NCBI RefSeq assembly: GCF_938029485.1
Contig: NZ_CALHGC010000235.1
Coordinates: forward strand, 1 to 5,971
Direction of reading: 5' to 3'
DNA length: 5,971 bases
Source of the DNA: an uncultured Treponema sp.
Lineage (GTDB): Bacteria > Spirochaetota > Spirochaetia > Treponematales > Treponemataceae
Below, piece after piece: positions 5,968-5,971 of this stretch; positions within the stretch are counted from its first letter, which is position 1, and each line of letters opens with the position of its first letter. The notes below the pieces were generated by a model. That model was not told the origin of the DNA, ran no database searches, and worked only from the letters and a program-made list of their open reading frames with translations. Both the position numbers and the translations under genes were made by a program.

Positions 5968-5971
5968 GATT

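Noticed and set aside
1..5971. CRISPR array, tRNA or rRNA genes
   Set aside because: No regularly spaced repeats, cloverleaf with conserved T-loop bases or rRNA segments were recognised on either strand.

Overview
The window looks like spirochaete DNA, most probably a Treponema. The reasons are a DnaE that reads as a full-length spirochaetal-type Pol III alpha subunit, and Rpn/PD-(D/E)XK 'putative transposase' genes of the family first described from Treponema denticola. The species cannot be fixed from sequence alone. Base composition falls in steps along the window: dnaE is about half G+C, the Rpn region is lower, and vapBC is only about a quarter G+C (14 of 60 bases in one sampled vapC line). 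This suggests a core gene next to an accessory segment that arrived separately.

Region 1 (33-3464, minus strand) is the complete replicative polymerase gene dnaE. It has intact catalytic aspartates, an apparently complete PHP metal site and an internal clamp-binding motif. A promoter-like sequence abuts its preferred ATG, so the transcript may be leaderless. Region 2 (3465-3703) is a short divergent intergenic stretch. It ends in a strong Shine-Dalgarno for the next gene.

Region 3 (3704-5181, plus strand) is a mobile or defence-like patch. It holds one intact Rpn-family nuclease gene (3704-4528). A short remnant of a reverse transcriptase follows (about 4619-4735, with RYMDD and the following motif). 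It runs, in a different frame, into the C-terminal part of a second Rpn-type gene that has lost its nuclease domain (about 4711-5181). The two Rpn genes share a near-identical C-terminal tail. Both also carry an internal Shine-Dalgarno plus in-frame ATG that would yield an 80-84 residue C-terminal protein, like the intragenic RpnS antitoxins known from E. coli Rpn genes. In the broken copy this small ORF has survived with the better Shine-Dalgarno.

Region 4 (5268-5918, plus strand) is a compact vapBC toxin-antitoxin operon. It has a near-consensus sigma-70 promoter and an ATGA overlap between the genes. A perfect 15-bp inverted repeat starts on the last base of the vapC stop codon, and a competing second pair of arms runs to the window end. 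This looks like the edge of a repeat element.

In short, a housekeeping gene borders an accessory islet of nuclease, reverse transcriptase relic and toxin-antitoxin genes. The most notable point is the possible nested antitoxin ORFs in the Rpn genes and their apparent survival after loss of the nuclease half.
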